Assembly (NCBI GenBank): GCA_028583605.1
Contig: CM053327.1
Coordinates: 37,915,626-37,979,625 of the forward strand
Direction: 5' to 3'
DNA from: Dastarcus helophoroides
Taxonomy: Eukaryota; Arthropoda; Insecta; Coleoptera; Bothrideridae
DNA length: 64,000 nt
Part shown: positions 10,131-22,240 of the stretch, in pieces
Position numbering within the stretch: position 1 is the stretch's first letter
Layout of the letters: each line of letters opens with the position of its first letter
Made by a program: the position numbers and the translations under genes
The notes under the pieces: generated by a model
Told to the model about the DNA's origin: nothing
Seen by the model: only the letters and a program-made list of their open reading frames with translations
Databases searched by the model: none

Positions 10131-11400
10131 TTATCAGTTCTTTTTTTAAATTCTACATTTTTTTGTAAATTTGAAATTTATTACGAAATTTTTTATTTTT
10201 TCAAAATTGCAGTTTTCAAAATCTTCACTTTTTTTAAAAAAGTCGATCCTTTTCCAATTTCTATCTTCTTAGAACATTTATTAACTTTCTTAAAAGGTCG
10301 AATCTTTTAACATTTAGATTTATCAAAATTTTGACTTTTTCTAGTTTTCAAAAGTCGAAATTTATAAAAGATGTTAAAATTTTAAAATCAACGAAATTTA
10401 GAAGGACGAAATTTTCAAAAAATTCAATATTTTGAAAACAGTGGAGTGGAGATTTCAAGAAAACTCGCAATTTTCCAAAAGAGTTTAAGATTTTAATTAA
10501 GTCAAAATTACCATAAAATAAAAAGTCAAAAATACAGAAAGGAGATCAAAATTTGAGAAAGTCCAATATTTGAATAGACTTGGTCATTTTAAAATTTTGA
10601 TATAAAAGAAGTTGAATTATTTTATTTAAAAAATCGTCGGAATTAAAATAACAGACATTTTGAGAAAAGTAAAAAATTTGAGAAAAGTAAAAGCTTTCAG
10701 GAAAATGTTTACAGATTTAAAAAGGGTCGAAGTTGCCTAAAAAGCAGAAATTTTCAAAAAAATAGAAATTTTCCCAAATCAAAATTGTAAAAAATGTTTT
10801 AAACTTTCATAAAGGTCGAATCTTTCAACATTTAGATTTTTCAAAATTTCGACTTTTTCTAGTTTTCAAAAGTCGAAATTTATAAAAAATGTTAAAATTT
10901 TAAAATCAACGAAATTTACAAGGACGAAATTTTCAAAAAATTCAATATTTTGAAAAAAGTGGAGTGGAGAAAATTCGCAATTTTAGAAAAGAGTTTAAGC
11001 TTTTAATTAAGTCAAAATTACCATAAAATAAAAAGTCAAAAATACAGAAAGGAGGTCAAAATTTAAGAAAGTCCAATAGTTGAATAGACTTGGTCATTTT
11101 AAAATTTTGATATAAAAGAAGTTGAATTATTTAATTTAAAAAATCGTCGGAATTAAAATAACAGACATTTTGAGAAAAGTAAAAATTTTGAGAAAAGTAA
11201 AAGCTTTCAGGAAAATGTTTACAGATTTAAAAAGGGTCGAAGGTGCCTTAAAGTAGAAATTTTCGAAAAAATAGAAATTTCCCGAAATCAAAGTTGTAAA
11301 AAATGTTTTAAACTTTTTTAAAAAGTCGAATCTTTTAACATTTAGGTCTCTCAAAATGTTAACTTTTTCTAGTTTTGATTTTTTTTAAAAACTACGATTT
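10131..11400. repeat. A-rich repeat array, ~520 bp period, left of the 13.2 kb exon
   Basis: A unit containing agtcgaaatttataaaa, acagacattttgagaaaag and aggaaaatgtttacagattt occurs twice, with matching points near 10293 and 10812. The same units reappear at 14.3-18.0 kb, on the other side of the coding exon. The ORFs at 10125 and 11136 are Phe/Lys-rich products of the repeat. Confidence 0.85.
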
Positions 11401-12150
11401 TTTTTTCAAAAATTTTGTCTTTTTTCTTGAAATTTTGGTTTTTTTCTCATAAATATAGACTTTCCGAAATTTTTCGATCCTTTTAAAAACGTCAACTTCA
11501 AAAATATCGTACTTTTTCAAAATCTTTATTTTATTTAAATTCTAAACATTTTTTAAAATTTTTTTCGAGATTATTTTTCTCGAAACCTTTTGATATTTTT
11601 CGAAAGCTTTAATTTCGAAATTTCGATTTTTTCTCCTAATTTCGATTTTTTTGATTGTTTTTTTAAAATTGTGACTTGGTTTAAAAATGTTCCTTTTAAA
11701 ATTTCCATCTTTTTTTAAGTTTTTTTAAAATTACGGTTTTCTGTTCGCAGTTTTTTGAAAATTTTGACTTTTCAAAATTTTGCCCCGTTCAAACAAAATT
11801 GTGGTTGAAAGCTTAATTTTTGGCTTATAATGGAAAGTTTTGATTTTTTTCAATTTTTAATTAAACATCCTTTGCCACCCCGCTAAGGACCTAAATTTTT
11901 AAAATCTATTAAGCACGTGTTTAGTCATCTATTTCAAACTTTCGTTCTTTTCACAGAGTTTTGGGTTATGAAATTTTTTTTAATTTCTTCGGAGCTTAAG
12001 CTTTGGTACCTCCTTTCCCCCTTTAGATGTTGAATATTAAAATCGCCCAAGTATGTGCTCAATTATTTATTTCATTTTTTATACAAAATTTTGGGTGATA
12101 AAGTCATTTTTTAATTTTTTTTCTTAACAACTTTTAGGCAGCCCTCTAGG
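11401..12150. repeat. T-rich degenerate repeats
   Basis: Low-complexity text of the kind ttttcgaaatttcgattttt, opposite in strand bias to the preceding array. It fades into ordinary sequence with C/T-rich segments after about 11880. No gene. Confidence 0.6.
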
Positions 12151-13194
12151 CGTGTGTAGTGAATCATAGGTACCCTAACTACCAACAGTTGAAACACAAA
12201 CGCCTAGTGAAACGGTTGCTCTCTAGGAGGGTCCCAGAAGACAAGGCTTCTAATGCACTATTGGTCTGTGCATTAGAATTACCAAAGTTTGATACCCCCT
12301 TTTACCCCTTTAGAACTCGATTTATGATAATCGGGTTTCATCATTTGTTTCATAGGTTATTCACACGAAATTTCAGTTCATAAAGCACATTTTTAATTGT
12401 TCTGTACCAACTCAAAATTCAATTTCACCCCCTTTTACCAATTGAGTGTGTAAATTTGAAATTATGCAAGCAACCCAGAATTTAATTATAAAAATTGAGT
12501 GAAAGTTCAAAATTTCTAGGAAAAAAAGTCGAATTTACGAAACATCTAAATTTAGTTCGGCAAAATGCGTTTTTTCTTCGAGGTTTTAAACCGGCAATGT
12601 CACCCATCAAGGTGTCGTCGCACACACGGACGTTCCAACGGAGGCGTCATTTGCATTTTTTATCAGACGCGTATGTGGGTCAAGTTTACAGAGCAAAACC
12701 CACCGATAAATTTGCATAGTAATCAACTTTTCCACCTTCTGCCAATTCGACAAGGTCCCAACTCTCTATGATTGTCTCCTGACGATTTAGTTCCTGACTT
12801 GTAAACAATCCTGGGACTTCGTTGCGGAATTACCACGTTACATCAGTTTGTCAATATTGTCGCGATATTGTTTGTTGTTAATCCGTGACATATCGCTGAA
12901 ATTGAACGTAATTTCGCCCCCAATCATAGGTTAATTCGTTTGTATTTGATTTATGTCCGGATGAAATTTAATTAATTCGACGTTTAAAAATTTATCGCTT
13001 ATTCCGATAAGTTCACCTTCGACGCCCGTCTGCAACTCGACAAGGTGAACTGTTATCGTAAAACTAGACCGGAAAACAAATTTCGCCTCATTAGAGATAT
13101 TGTTGGCAACATACATAATAGCAAGGACTAATTAAAAGTAAATAGAGCGACGATGATTTCCCCCTAATTGGACGCTTTGTCCGTGCGGCTTAAA
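12151..13194. other. Unique DNA 5' of the 13.2 kb coding exon
   Basis: Non-repetitive, with GC content rising after about 12580. It probably contains the 5' untranslated region and promoter of the exon that follows, but I see no convincing TATA box. An in-frame stop (TAA, 13165-13167) lies 27 bases before the ATG at 13195, with no usable acceptor AG between. Short ORFs at 12159-12383 and 12495-12771 have no recognisable domain. Confidence 0.5.
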
Positions 13195-13779
13195 ATGAGC
13201 GAAAAACGCACAGAGTGGGCACTCTTGTTCCCACTCAAAGCCGGCCTCTTCCCCGTGAAATCCTCCCCGACCATGATCAGCTCATCCGGGCAACTAAAAT
13301 CCTCCGCCAAGGAGATACCCAAGAGCAGATTGAAAATGAGACGGGGCTCCAGCATGTCCGAGCTGGATAAACTGACGGCCACCGGATTACCCGATTTGGT
13401 CCGATCGACCACCGCGAACCATCAATTATCCACTAGCCCGGCGTCCGTGCCGCACAGCCCCTATTTGTCGCGCTCGCTCTTGAGCAGCAACACCCCCAGC
13501 GTTAGGGGTAGCATAGGGGATTTGATGAATCAGAAGAAATATGGTAGCAGCCAGTGGAGTATTAGGAGTGAGACTTTGATAGCGAAAACTGTGCCTTTGT
13601 CGACGGTGACGCCCAGGCATTCGCCTACGCCGCCAAGTCCGGATAATATGGTGGCTTCGTTTACGGATTACGTTGAGGTTGAGGCAGACAGAGGGCCTTT
13701 GACTGCTTACCAAAGGACTCAGAAGCTTTCGAAGCTGATACGACAGCAAAAACCCTCGATTTCAGTCAATCTTGATGTG
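13195..13779 (+). CDS. First coding exon of an unidentified Ser/Pro-rich protein (partial gene)
   Basis: An ATG in a good context (A at -3) opens 195 codons that end exactly at a strong donor, GTG|GTACGT, in phase 0. After the donor the frame reads Phe/Ile/Thr-rich text and stops at 13873-13875, which marks intron. An in-frame stop at 13165 and the lack of an acceptor support this ATG as the start. The protein part begins MSEKRTEWALLFPLKAGL and is rich in Ser, Thr and Pro. It has a basic RRGSS (residues 49-53) that fits a basophilic kinase site, a proline-directed SPTPPSP (about 133-139), an acidic DYVEVEAD (about 148-155), and a basic LTAYQRTQKLSKLIRQQ (about 159-175) predicted to be helical. 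Codon use is mixed and GC-rich, unlike the repeats on both sides. It reads like the disordered regulatory N terminus of a larger signalling, channel or scaffold protein, but I do not recognise the family. No later exon is identified in the window, so the first intron may exceed 50 kb. Confidence 0.72.
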
Positions 13780-13879
13780 GTACGTATTCTTTTTATTTAT
13801 TTCATCAAAATGACCAGATCAAGAACGGATTTCTGTCAATATTTACAGGATTGTTCTCTTTGTTGGGATTTTTAGAAAT

Positions 13880-16800
13880 GTGCAATTGGGTTAAAACTGC
13901 AGTCGTAATTTTCAAGAGCTGAAATGTTTAAAAAATTTGTAATTCTTAAAAAAATCGAATTTGTAAAAGTTTTGAGAAAGTACAGATTTTGAGAAATATA
14001 GGAAGGAATTTAAAAGAAACTGAATATTTTGGAAAAAGAGCAATGATTTCAAAATAAGTCCAAACGGTAAAAATGTTTAAATTAACAAAAAAGTTGAAAT
14101 TTTCAAAAATAAGTCAATTTTAAAAAGAAAGAAATAGTCAAAATTTTAAAGAAAATCAATACATCGAAAGAGTTTAAAATTTCAAAAAAAATTCCTTGAT
14201 ATAAAAGCCAACGTTTTGATAAAAATTCAAATTTTGAAAAAAAAAAAGAAATGTGGAAATTCCGATAAAAGGTAGCAATATTTAAGAAAAATCAAAACTT
14301 TGAAAAACTCAAAATTTAAAAAAATCCATGTTTTAAAACGTAAATTTTTCAAAACAGTAATTTTTCCAAAAGTCGAAATTTATAAAAAATGTTAAACTTT
14401 TAAAATCAACAAAATTCAAAAAGACGAAATTTTCAAAAAATTCAATATTTTGAACAAAGTTGGGTGAATATATCAAGAAAACTCGCAATTTTCAAAAAGA
14501 GTTCAAGCTTTTAATGAAGTCAAAATTACCATAAAAAAGTAAAGCGTTTCAAAAAGTCAAAAATACAGAAAGGAGATCAAAATTTGAGAAAGTGCAATAT
14601 TTTTAGTCTCTGGCAATATTAGAATAGACTTGGACATTTTAAAATTTTGATATAAAAGAAGTTGAATTATTTTATTTAAAAAATCGTCGGAATTCAAATG
14701 ACAGACATTTTGAGAAATGTAAAATTTTTTAAAAAAGTAAAAGCTTACGGGAAAATGTTTACAGATTTAAAAAGGGTCGCAGTTGCCTAGAAAGTAGAAA
14801 TTTTCAAAAAAATAGAAATTTCTTGCAAAGTTTTAAAAAACTTTTTTTGTAAGGTCGAAATTTAGAAAAAAATAATAAAACTCCTCTAAGAGACGAAATT
14901 TCCCAAAAAAAGTCTAAATCTTCAAAAAAAAGTCCAAATGTTTTTAAAAAATAAAATTTTTCAAAATGAGTAGAAATGTTTATAGATTTAAAAAGGGTTA
15001 AAGTTACTAAAAGAGTAGAAATTTTCAATAAAACAAAAATTTCCTGAAATCAGTTTTCAAAAACATCAAAATTTGGAAAAAAAAATTTTGAGAAAAATAA
15101 AAGCTTTCAGGAAAATGTTTACAGATTTAAAAAGCTGCCTAAAAAGTAGAAATACTCAAAAAAAATAAAAATTGCCCGGAATCAATGTTTTAAACTTTCT
15201 TAAAAGGTCGAATCTTTCAACATTTAGATTTTTTAAAATTTTGACTTTTTCTAGTTTTCAGAAATCGAAATTTAAAAAAAAATGTTAAAGTTTTAAAATC
15301 AACAAAATTTTAAAGCACGAAATTTGCAAAAAATTCAATATTTTGAAAACAGTGGAACACGCAATTTTTAAAAAGAGTTTAAGCTTTTAATTAAGTCAAA
15401 ATTACCATAAAATAAAAAGTCAAAAATACAGAAAGGACTTCAAAATTTGAGAAAGTCCAATATTTGAATAGACTTGGTCATTTTAAAATTTTGATATAAA
15501 AGAAGTTGAATTATTTTATTTAAAAAATCGTCGGAATTAAAATAACAGACATTTTGAGAAAAATAAAAATTTTGAGAAAAGTAAAAGCTTTCAGGAAAAT
15601 GTTTACAGATTGAAAAAGGATCGAAGTTGCCTTCAAGTAGAAATTTTCAAAAAAATAGAAATTTCCCGAAATCAAAGTTGTAAAAAATGTTCTAAACTTT
15701 CTTAAAATGTCGAATCTTTCAACGTTTAGATTTTTTAAAATTTTGACTTTTTCTAGTTTTGATTTTTTTGAAAGGTCGAAATTTAAAAAAAAATAATAAA
15801 ACTCTCGACAAAAAAAAGAAATTTCCAAAGAAAAAGTCAAAGTATTCAAGAAAAAGTCCAAATGTTTTTAAAAAGTGAAAATTTTCAAAATGAATCGAAA
15901 TGTTTATAGATTTAAAAAGGGTTGAAGTTGCTAAAAAAGGAGAAATTTTCAAAAAAACAAAAATTTCCCGAAATCAGTTTTCAAAAACTTAGAATTTTTG
16001 AAACGGTCAAAATTTAGAAAAATAAATAAATAAAAATTTTGAGAAAAGTAAAAGCTTTCAGGAAAATGTTTACAGATTTAAAAAGGGTCGAAGTTGCCTA
16101 AAAAGTAGAAATTTTCAAAAAAATAGAAATTTCCCGAAATCAAAGTTTTAAAAAAATTGGAATTTTTTAAAAGGTCGAAATTTAGGAAAAAAAAATAATA
16201 AAACTCTCGACAAAAAGACGAAATTTGCAAAGAAAAAGTCAAAGTGTTAAAAAAAAAGTCCAAATGTTTTTAAAAAGTGCAATTTTTCAAAATGAATCGA
16301 AGTGTTTGTAGATTTAAAAAGGGTTGACGTTGCTAAAAAAGGAGAAATTTTCAAAAAAACAAAAATTTCCCTAAATCACTTTTCAAAAACTTCGAATTTT
16401 TGAAAAAGTCAAAATTTAGAAAAAAAAAAATAAATACAAATTTTCAGAGAAGTAAAAGCTTCAGAAAAATGTTTGCAGATTTAAAAGACGTCGAAGTTGC
16501 CTAAAAAATAGAAATATTCAAAAAAATAGAAATTTCTCGAAATCAAAGTTTTAAAAAACTTGGAAATTTTCGAAAGGTCGAAATTAAAAAAAAATAATAA
16601 AACTCTCGACAAAAAAAAAAGAAATTTTTAAAGAAAAAGTCAAAGTCTTCAAAAAATCCAACTGTTTTTACAAAGTGAAATTTTTCAAAATGAATCAAAA
16701 TGTTTACAGATTTAAAAAGAGCTGAAGTTGCTAAAAAAGTAGACATTTTCAAAAAAACAAAAATTTCCCGAAATCAGTTTTCAAAAACTTAGAATTTTTG

Positions 16801-18360
16801 GAAACGTCCAAATTTAGAAAAATAAATAAATAAAAATTTTGAGAAAAGTAAAAGCTTTCAGGAAAATGTTTACAGATTTAAAAAGCGTCAAAGTTGCCTA
16901 AAAAGTAGAAATACTCAAAAAAATAAAAATTTCCCGAAATCAAAGTTTTAAAAAACTTGGAATTTTTTAAAAGGTCAAAATTTAGAAAAAAATAAAACTC
17001 TCGACAAAAAGACGAAATTTCCAAAGAAAAGGTCAAAGTCTTCAGGAATAAGTCCAAATGTTTTTAAAAAGTGACATTTTTCAAAATGAATCGAAATGTT
17101 TATAGATTTAAAAAGGGTTGAAGTTGCTAAAAAAGTATAAATTTCCAAAAAAACAAAAATTTTCCGAAATCAGTTTTCAAAAACTTAGAATTTTTGAAAA
17201 AGTCAAAATTTAGAAAAAAAAATAAATAAAATTTCAAGAAAAATAAAAGCTTTCCGGAAAATGTTTACAGATTTAAAAAGCGTTGAAGTTGCCTAAAAAG
17301 TAGAAATACTCAAAAAAATAAAAATTTCCCGAAACAAAAGTTTTAAAAAACTTGCAGTTTTTTGAAAGGTCGAAATTTAAAAAAAATAACAATAAAACTC
17401 TCGACAAAAAGACGAAATTTGCAAAGAAAAAGTCAAAGTCTTCAAAAAAAAGTCCAAATGTTTTTAAAAAGTGAAATTTTTCAAAATGAATTGAAATGTT
17501 TATAGATTTAAAAAGGGTTCAAGTTGCTAAAAAAGTAGAAATTTTCCAAAAAATAAAAATTTCCCGAAATCAGTTTTCAAAAACTTAGAATTTTTGGAAA
17601 AGTCAAAATTTAGAAAAAATAAATAAATAAAAATTTTGAGAAAAGTAAAAGCTTTCAGGAAATTGTTTACAGATTTAAAAAGCGTCGAAGTTGCCTAAAA
17701 AGTAGAAATTTTTGAAAAAAATAGACATTTCCCAAAATCGAAGTTTTAAAAAACTTGAGAGTTTTTTGAAAGGTCAAAATTTAAAAAAATAATAAAACTC
17801 GACAAAAAAAAAGAAGTTTTCAAAGAAAAAGTCAAAGTCTTCAAGAAAAAGTCCAAATGTTTTTAAAAAGTGAAATTTTTCAAAATGTATCGAAATGTTT
17901 ATAGACTTAAAAAGGGTTGAAGTTGCTAAAAAAGTAGAAATTTTCAAAAAACAAAAATTTTCCGAAATCAATTTTCAAAAACTTAACATTTTTAAAAAGT
18001 CGAAATTTAGAAAAAGGAATAAATAAAAATCTCGACAAAAAGACGAAATTTTGAAAAAAATCTTGAAAAAAAATCAAAATGTTCTTAAAAAAGTGATAAT
18101 TAAGTCGACTTTAACAAAATAATGTCAACCTTTACAAAATAATGTCAACATTTGAAAAAAGAATCAAAATATCGAAAAAGGATGAAAATTGTCAAAAAGG
18201 ATGGAATTCTTAAAAAATATAAACAGTTTCAAAAGTCAAAATTTTCAAAGCTGGTAAAGTTATGAAGTAAACGTTTTCAAAAAAAAAATGAAATTTAACA
18301 TATTTAAATTTTGCAAGAATTAAAATTTAAAAAAATCGAATCGTCGCATCGAAAATCGAA
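13880..18360. repeat. A-rich tandem array, ~395-405 bp units
   Basis: The landmark aggaaaatgtttacagattt or a close variant recurs near 14750, 15110, 15595, 16060, 16465, 16860, 17255 and 17655, so the right half has a regular ~400 bp period. Units share gtagaaattttcaaaaaaat, gaaatttcccgaaatca and aaaactctcgacaaaaa. The left half matches units at 10.1-11.4 kb. All ORFs are Phe-rich shadows. If the 13.2 kb exon is real this is intronic. Confidence 0.88.
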
Positions 18361-19147
18361 TTTCGATGGTTTCCTTGAGATCTGAGAAAATTTCAAATTC
18401 TCGTTTTTTTAATTTTCTTCTTATTTTTTCGACTCTGAATTCCATTCAATCGATTTAAGTCAATTCAACTCAATTGAACCCAATTTAATTAAAAATTCGT
18501 ATTCATTTTAAAAATTAAAAATTCATAGAGTTCGAATTCAGATCTCTCAGATAAAATTAAACTGATAAAATGTTCAGCTAAATCGCGCCAGCAGAGGAAC
18601 ACACACGTTTTCAAAAAAGGAAATTAGAATCTATTAAAATAATTTCCTGGCGAAGGGGTGAATCTCAACTGGGGCAAAACAATTAACTTAAATGAGGCAA
18701 AGAGAGGGAATCGGTTATGCATATTATTTTAAACGAGCGCTTAATTTGTATAAGTTGTCGGGAAATATAGATATTAGCCCACTCCTACGTGCCTTCGTGG
18801 AGCATCAGTTAACGAAGGGGAATAATTAAAAAAATAAAAATTATAAATTGTATCGAGGTTATCCTAAATAGAATATTTTCAAGGTTTGGAACCTCCCAAT
18901 TAGAAAATGAAAATACCTCACACCTTATACGTTACAGCCTTTCTAATTGAGGGCCCTTTGGGCATGCTTCGCTGCCGCCACTTTATCCTACACGTCATTC
19001 CCTTTCATATGATACCTTACACGCCCCACCCTTCGTAAGTATCTTCGGCTACATACTATCCAAAGCTATAAACTCACTTTCGGTGCAGAATCCCTCTGAT
19101 ATATCTACTATTTAGTTTACATTCGAAATTGACAAAAACACGTTAAA
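18361..19147. other. Unique island
   Basis: Non-repetitive. A GC-richer core at about 18925-19060 includes gggccctttgggcatgcttc. No ORF of note. Candidate conserved non-coding element. Confidence 0.45.
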
Positions 19148-20050
19148 ATTTTGATATTTAAGCTAAAACTTCGAGAAAACATTTCACAACAAAACAAAAC
19201 TCGAAATTTAATTCAAGAATTGAAACTTCGCGAAAACCGAGCGTTAATATTAATCGGATATGAAATTGAAAAAAAGACTAAATTGAAAATCAAAACTGCA
19301 AATCTAAACTGCAATATTGAACATGGGAAATCCGAACCGAACGTCAATATTAATCGGATATGAAATTGAAAAAGAGACTAAATTGAAAATCTAAACTGCA
19401 ATATTGAACATGGGAAATCGTAATTAGAATCGACGTCGAAATCGAATTTAAGATATCAAAAATCGAACACAGAATATGGATCGTTGGATATCGAACGAAG
19501 AAATTATAAACCAAAAAGTGACATCGAGCGAAATTCGTTAAAATTTAGATATTTAAGCTGAAATTTCGAGAAAACATTTTACAACAAAACAAAACTCGAA
19601 ATTTAATTCAAAAATGGAAACTTTGCGAAAACCGAGCGTCAATATTAATGGGATATGAAATTGAAAAAAAGGCTAAATTGAAAATCAAAACTGAAAATCT
19701 AAACTGCAATATTGAACATGAGAAATCGTAATTAGAATCGACGTTGAAATCGAATTTAAGATATTAAAAATCGAACACAGAAAATGGGTCATTGGAAATC
19801 GAACGAAGAAATTATAAACCAAAAAGTGACATCGAGCGAAAAACGAAAATCAGTAATCGAACATCGGACATCGAAAATTCAACACTTTACATTAATAATC
19901 GATTTCGAAATCGAATATCGACAATAATAATAACGATAATAAAATACGAATTAGATTAAAAATCGAAAGTGGAAAATTGTAATCAATCATCGAAATTCAC
20001 AATCTAATAGTTATTGAAAAGTAAAACAAAAAAAAATACCGAAATGGATG
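19148..20050. repeat. Tandem duplication, ~397 bp period
   Basis: The segment starting near 19148 (gatatttaagctaaaacttc) returns near 19545 (gatatttaagctgaaatttc), and the two copies remain collinear through aaccgagcgt, attgaacatg and atcgaacacag. Copy 1 contains an additional internal duplication of an ~85 bp piece (atattaatcggatatgaaat at about 19246 and 19344). The 70-codon ORF at 19151 is repeat-derived. Confidence 0.85.
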
Positions 20051-20740
20051 AAAAAAGAAGACTCAAAGAGACAAAGGAAAATCGAAAACTTCTCGAATTA
20101 GAAAGATTGGAACCAGCTTACACGAAGTGAAATGTGCACCCTTTCGGTAGCGATTACAGAAGATCCAAAGGTCGTGACCCGCGCTTATTTAGATGCAATC
20201 CCGAGGGCGCCCGCCTCTAATCGATTCCCCATAACACTTCGGACGCCTAACTATAGAGGTCGCGTCGCTGCTATCGTTTGTTTGCCCTCCATAGATGGCG
20301 CTCGATGTCGATCTTTCAACAGAACGGGAACCGCGCGTTGTATAATGCAAACGCTTCCGGCGGACGAAATTCGATTTTGTAATAAAAGTACGTCGACGTG
20401 GGCCCCCCTAACTGACATACTGTTAAAATTTAAGTAGCATCACGCGCGGCCCAAGGTTGAAAATTTCGGCAATTTTTAATGGTCGGAGCGTGGAGCGCTT
20501 CTTATCGTCGCCGGGATGTTTATTGGGAAACTTTCATCGAGTCAAACTTTGCACAAGTGTCCCATTACTTTCGATGCTTTGTTATGATTTGGAGTAACTG
20601 GGGGCAAAAGGGCTGGGGCGAATAAAATGACATAAATTACAATCGTGCGACTTTCGACTTATCTCTTATTTTAGACAGTTTTTGTCACACTGCCTACAAA
20701 GTTTGTTCGAATATGTTACTTTCGATGTCAATCAATTTTA
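20051..20740. other. Unique GC-richer island with a 101-codon ORF
   Basis: A sharply GC-richer block between two AT-rich arrays. An open frame at 20132-20437 (plus) starts MCTLSVAITEDPK but has no recognisable domain, no good flanking splice sites and ends in a stop just where composition drops, so I treat it as chance. It contains AGATGGCGCT at 20293-20302, a motif seen in two other places in the window. It is more likely a regulatory or conserved non-coding element than a gene. Confidence 0.45.
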
Positions 20741-21511
20741 GGAATTAATGTAGAAGTTGTAGAAGCCAAATTTTGAGAATCGAAATTTTAAGAATCGGAC
20801 AAATCGAAAATTTGAGATTTAAAATTTCGAAATTGTTAACACTCGAAATTCAGAGAATCACAAAAATTTCAAGTAGAAATAAAAATCGAAGTTCGAGATT
20901 GAAAAAATTCAGATTTCAGAATCAAAAATTCGAAATTTAAGAATCAACATTTTAAAAATAAAAAAAAATCAAGTTTTGAGAATCAAAAGAGAAGTTAGAG
21001 AATGGAAATTTTGAAAATCGAAATTTTAAGAATCGTATAACCGTAATTTAAAGATTTTGAAATTAACACTCGAAATTTTAAGTAGAAGTAAAACATTTTT
21101 AGTAGAAATAAAAATCGAAGTTCGAGAATTGAAATTTTTTGGAATCGAAAAATCGAAATTTTATGGATCGAAATACTAGAAATCGAAATTTCGAGAATCG
21201 AATTCCAAATTTGAAAAGTCGAAGTTTAAGAATTAAAATTTTGAAAATCGGAAATACCAAATTTTGAGAATCGAAGCAGAAATTGGAAAATTGAAATTTT
21301 AAGAATCGAAAAGTCGAAGATTTAAAATTTCGAAATTGTTAAGACTTGAAATTCGAACGAAAATTAGGAAAAAAATTGAATAGGACTAAAAATCGAAGTT
21401 CGAGAATTGAAATGTTAAGAATTGAAAATTTATGAATCGAAAAACCAAAAATCGATATTTTGTGAACCAAAAAACTAGCAAATTTTGAGAATCGAAAAAG
21501 TCGCATTCAAA

Positions 21512-22240
21512 ATTCGAACGAAGATTCGGAAAAAATTGAATTGCACTAAAAATCAAAGTTCGAGAATTGAAATTTAAAGAATTGAAAATTCGTGAATCGA
21601 AAAACTGGAAATCGAAAAATTAGAAATCGAAAACCAGAAATGGATATTTTGTGAACCAAAAAACTAACAAATTTCGAGAATCGAAAAAGTCGGATTCAAA
21701 ATTCGAACGAAGATTCGGAAAAAATTGAATAGGACTAAAAATGGAAGTTCGAGAATTGAATTTTAAAGAATTGAAAACTTGTGAATCGAAAAACCAGAAA
21801 TCGATAAATTAGAAATTGAAAACCAGAAATCGATATTTTGTGAACCAAAAAACTAACAAATTTCGAGAATCGAAAAAGTCGGATTCAAAATTCGAACGAA
21901 GATTCGGAAAAAATTGAATAGGACTAAAAATCGAAGTTCGAGAATTGAAATTTAAAGAATTGAAAATTTGTGAATCGAAAAACTGGAAATCGAAAAATTA
22001 GAAATTGAAAACCAGAAATCGATATTTTGTGAACCAAAAAACTAACAAATTTCGAGAATCGAAAAAGTCGGATTCAAAATTCGAACGAAGATTCGGAAAA
22101 AAATGAATAGGACTAAAAATGGAAGTTCGAGAATTGAAATTTAAAAAATTAAAAATTTGTGAATCGAAAAACCAGAAATCGCAATTTTGTGAATGAAAAA
22201 ACTAAAAAATTTCCAGAATCGAAAAAATTCAGATTCGAAA
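21512..22240. repeat. ~185 bp tandem units inside the array
   Basis: Four successive copies of a unit that starts gattcaaaattcgaacgaag, at about 21512, 21693, 21882 and 22071. Copies 2-4 are nearly identical, which indicates recent amplification compared with the rest of the array. Confidence 0.88.

Noticed and set aside
13426..13749. 107-codon minus ORF opposite the 13.2 kb exon
   Set aside because: Lies fully antisense to the better-supported plus-strand exon and has no splice or start support.
20132..20437. 101-codon ORF in the GC-richer island
   Set aside because: No domain, no splice sites, and an open frame of this length is expected by chance in GC-richer DNA.
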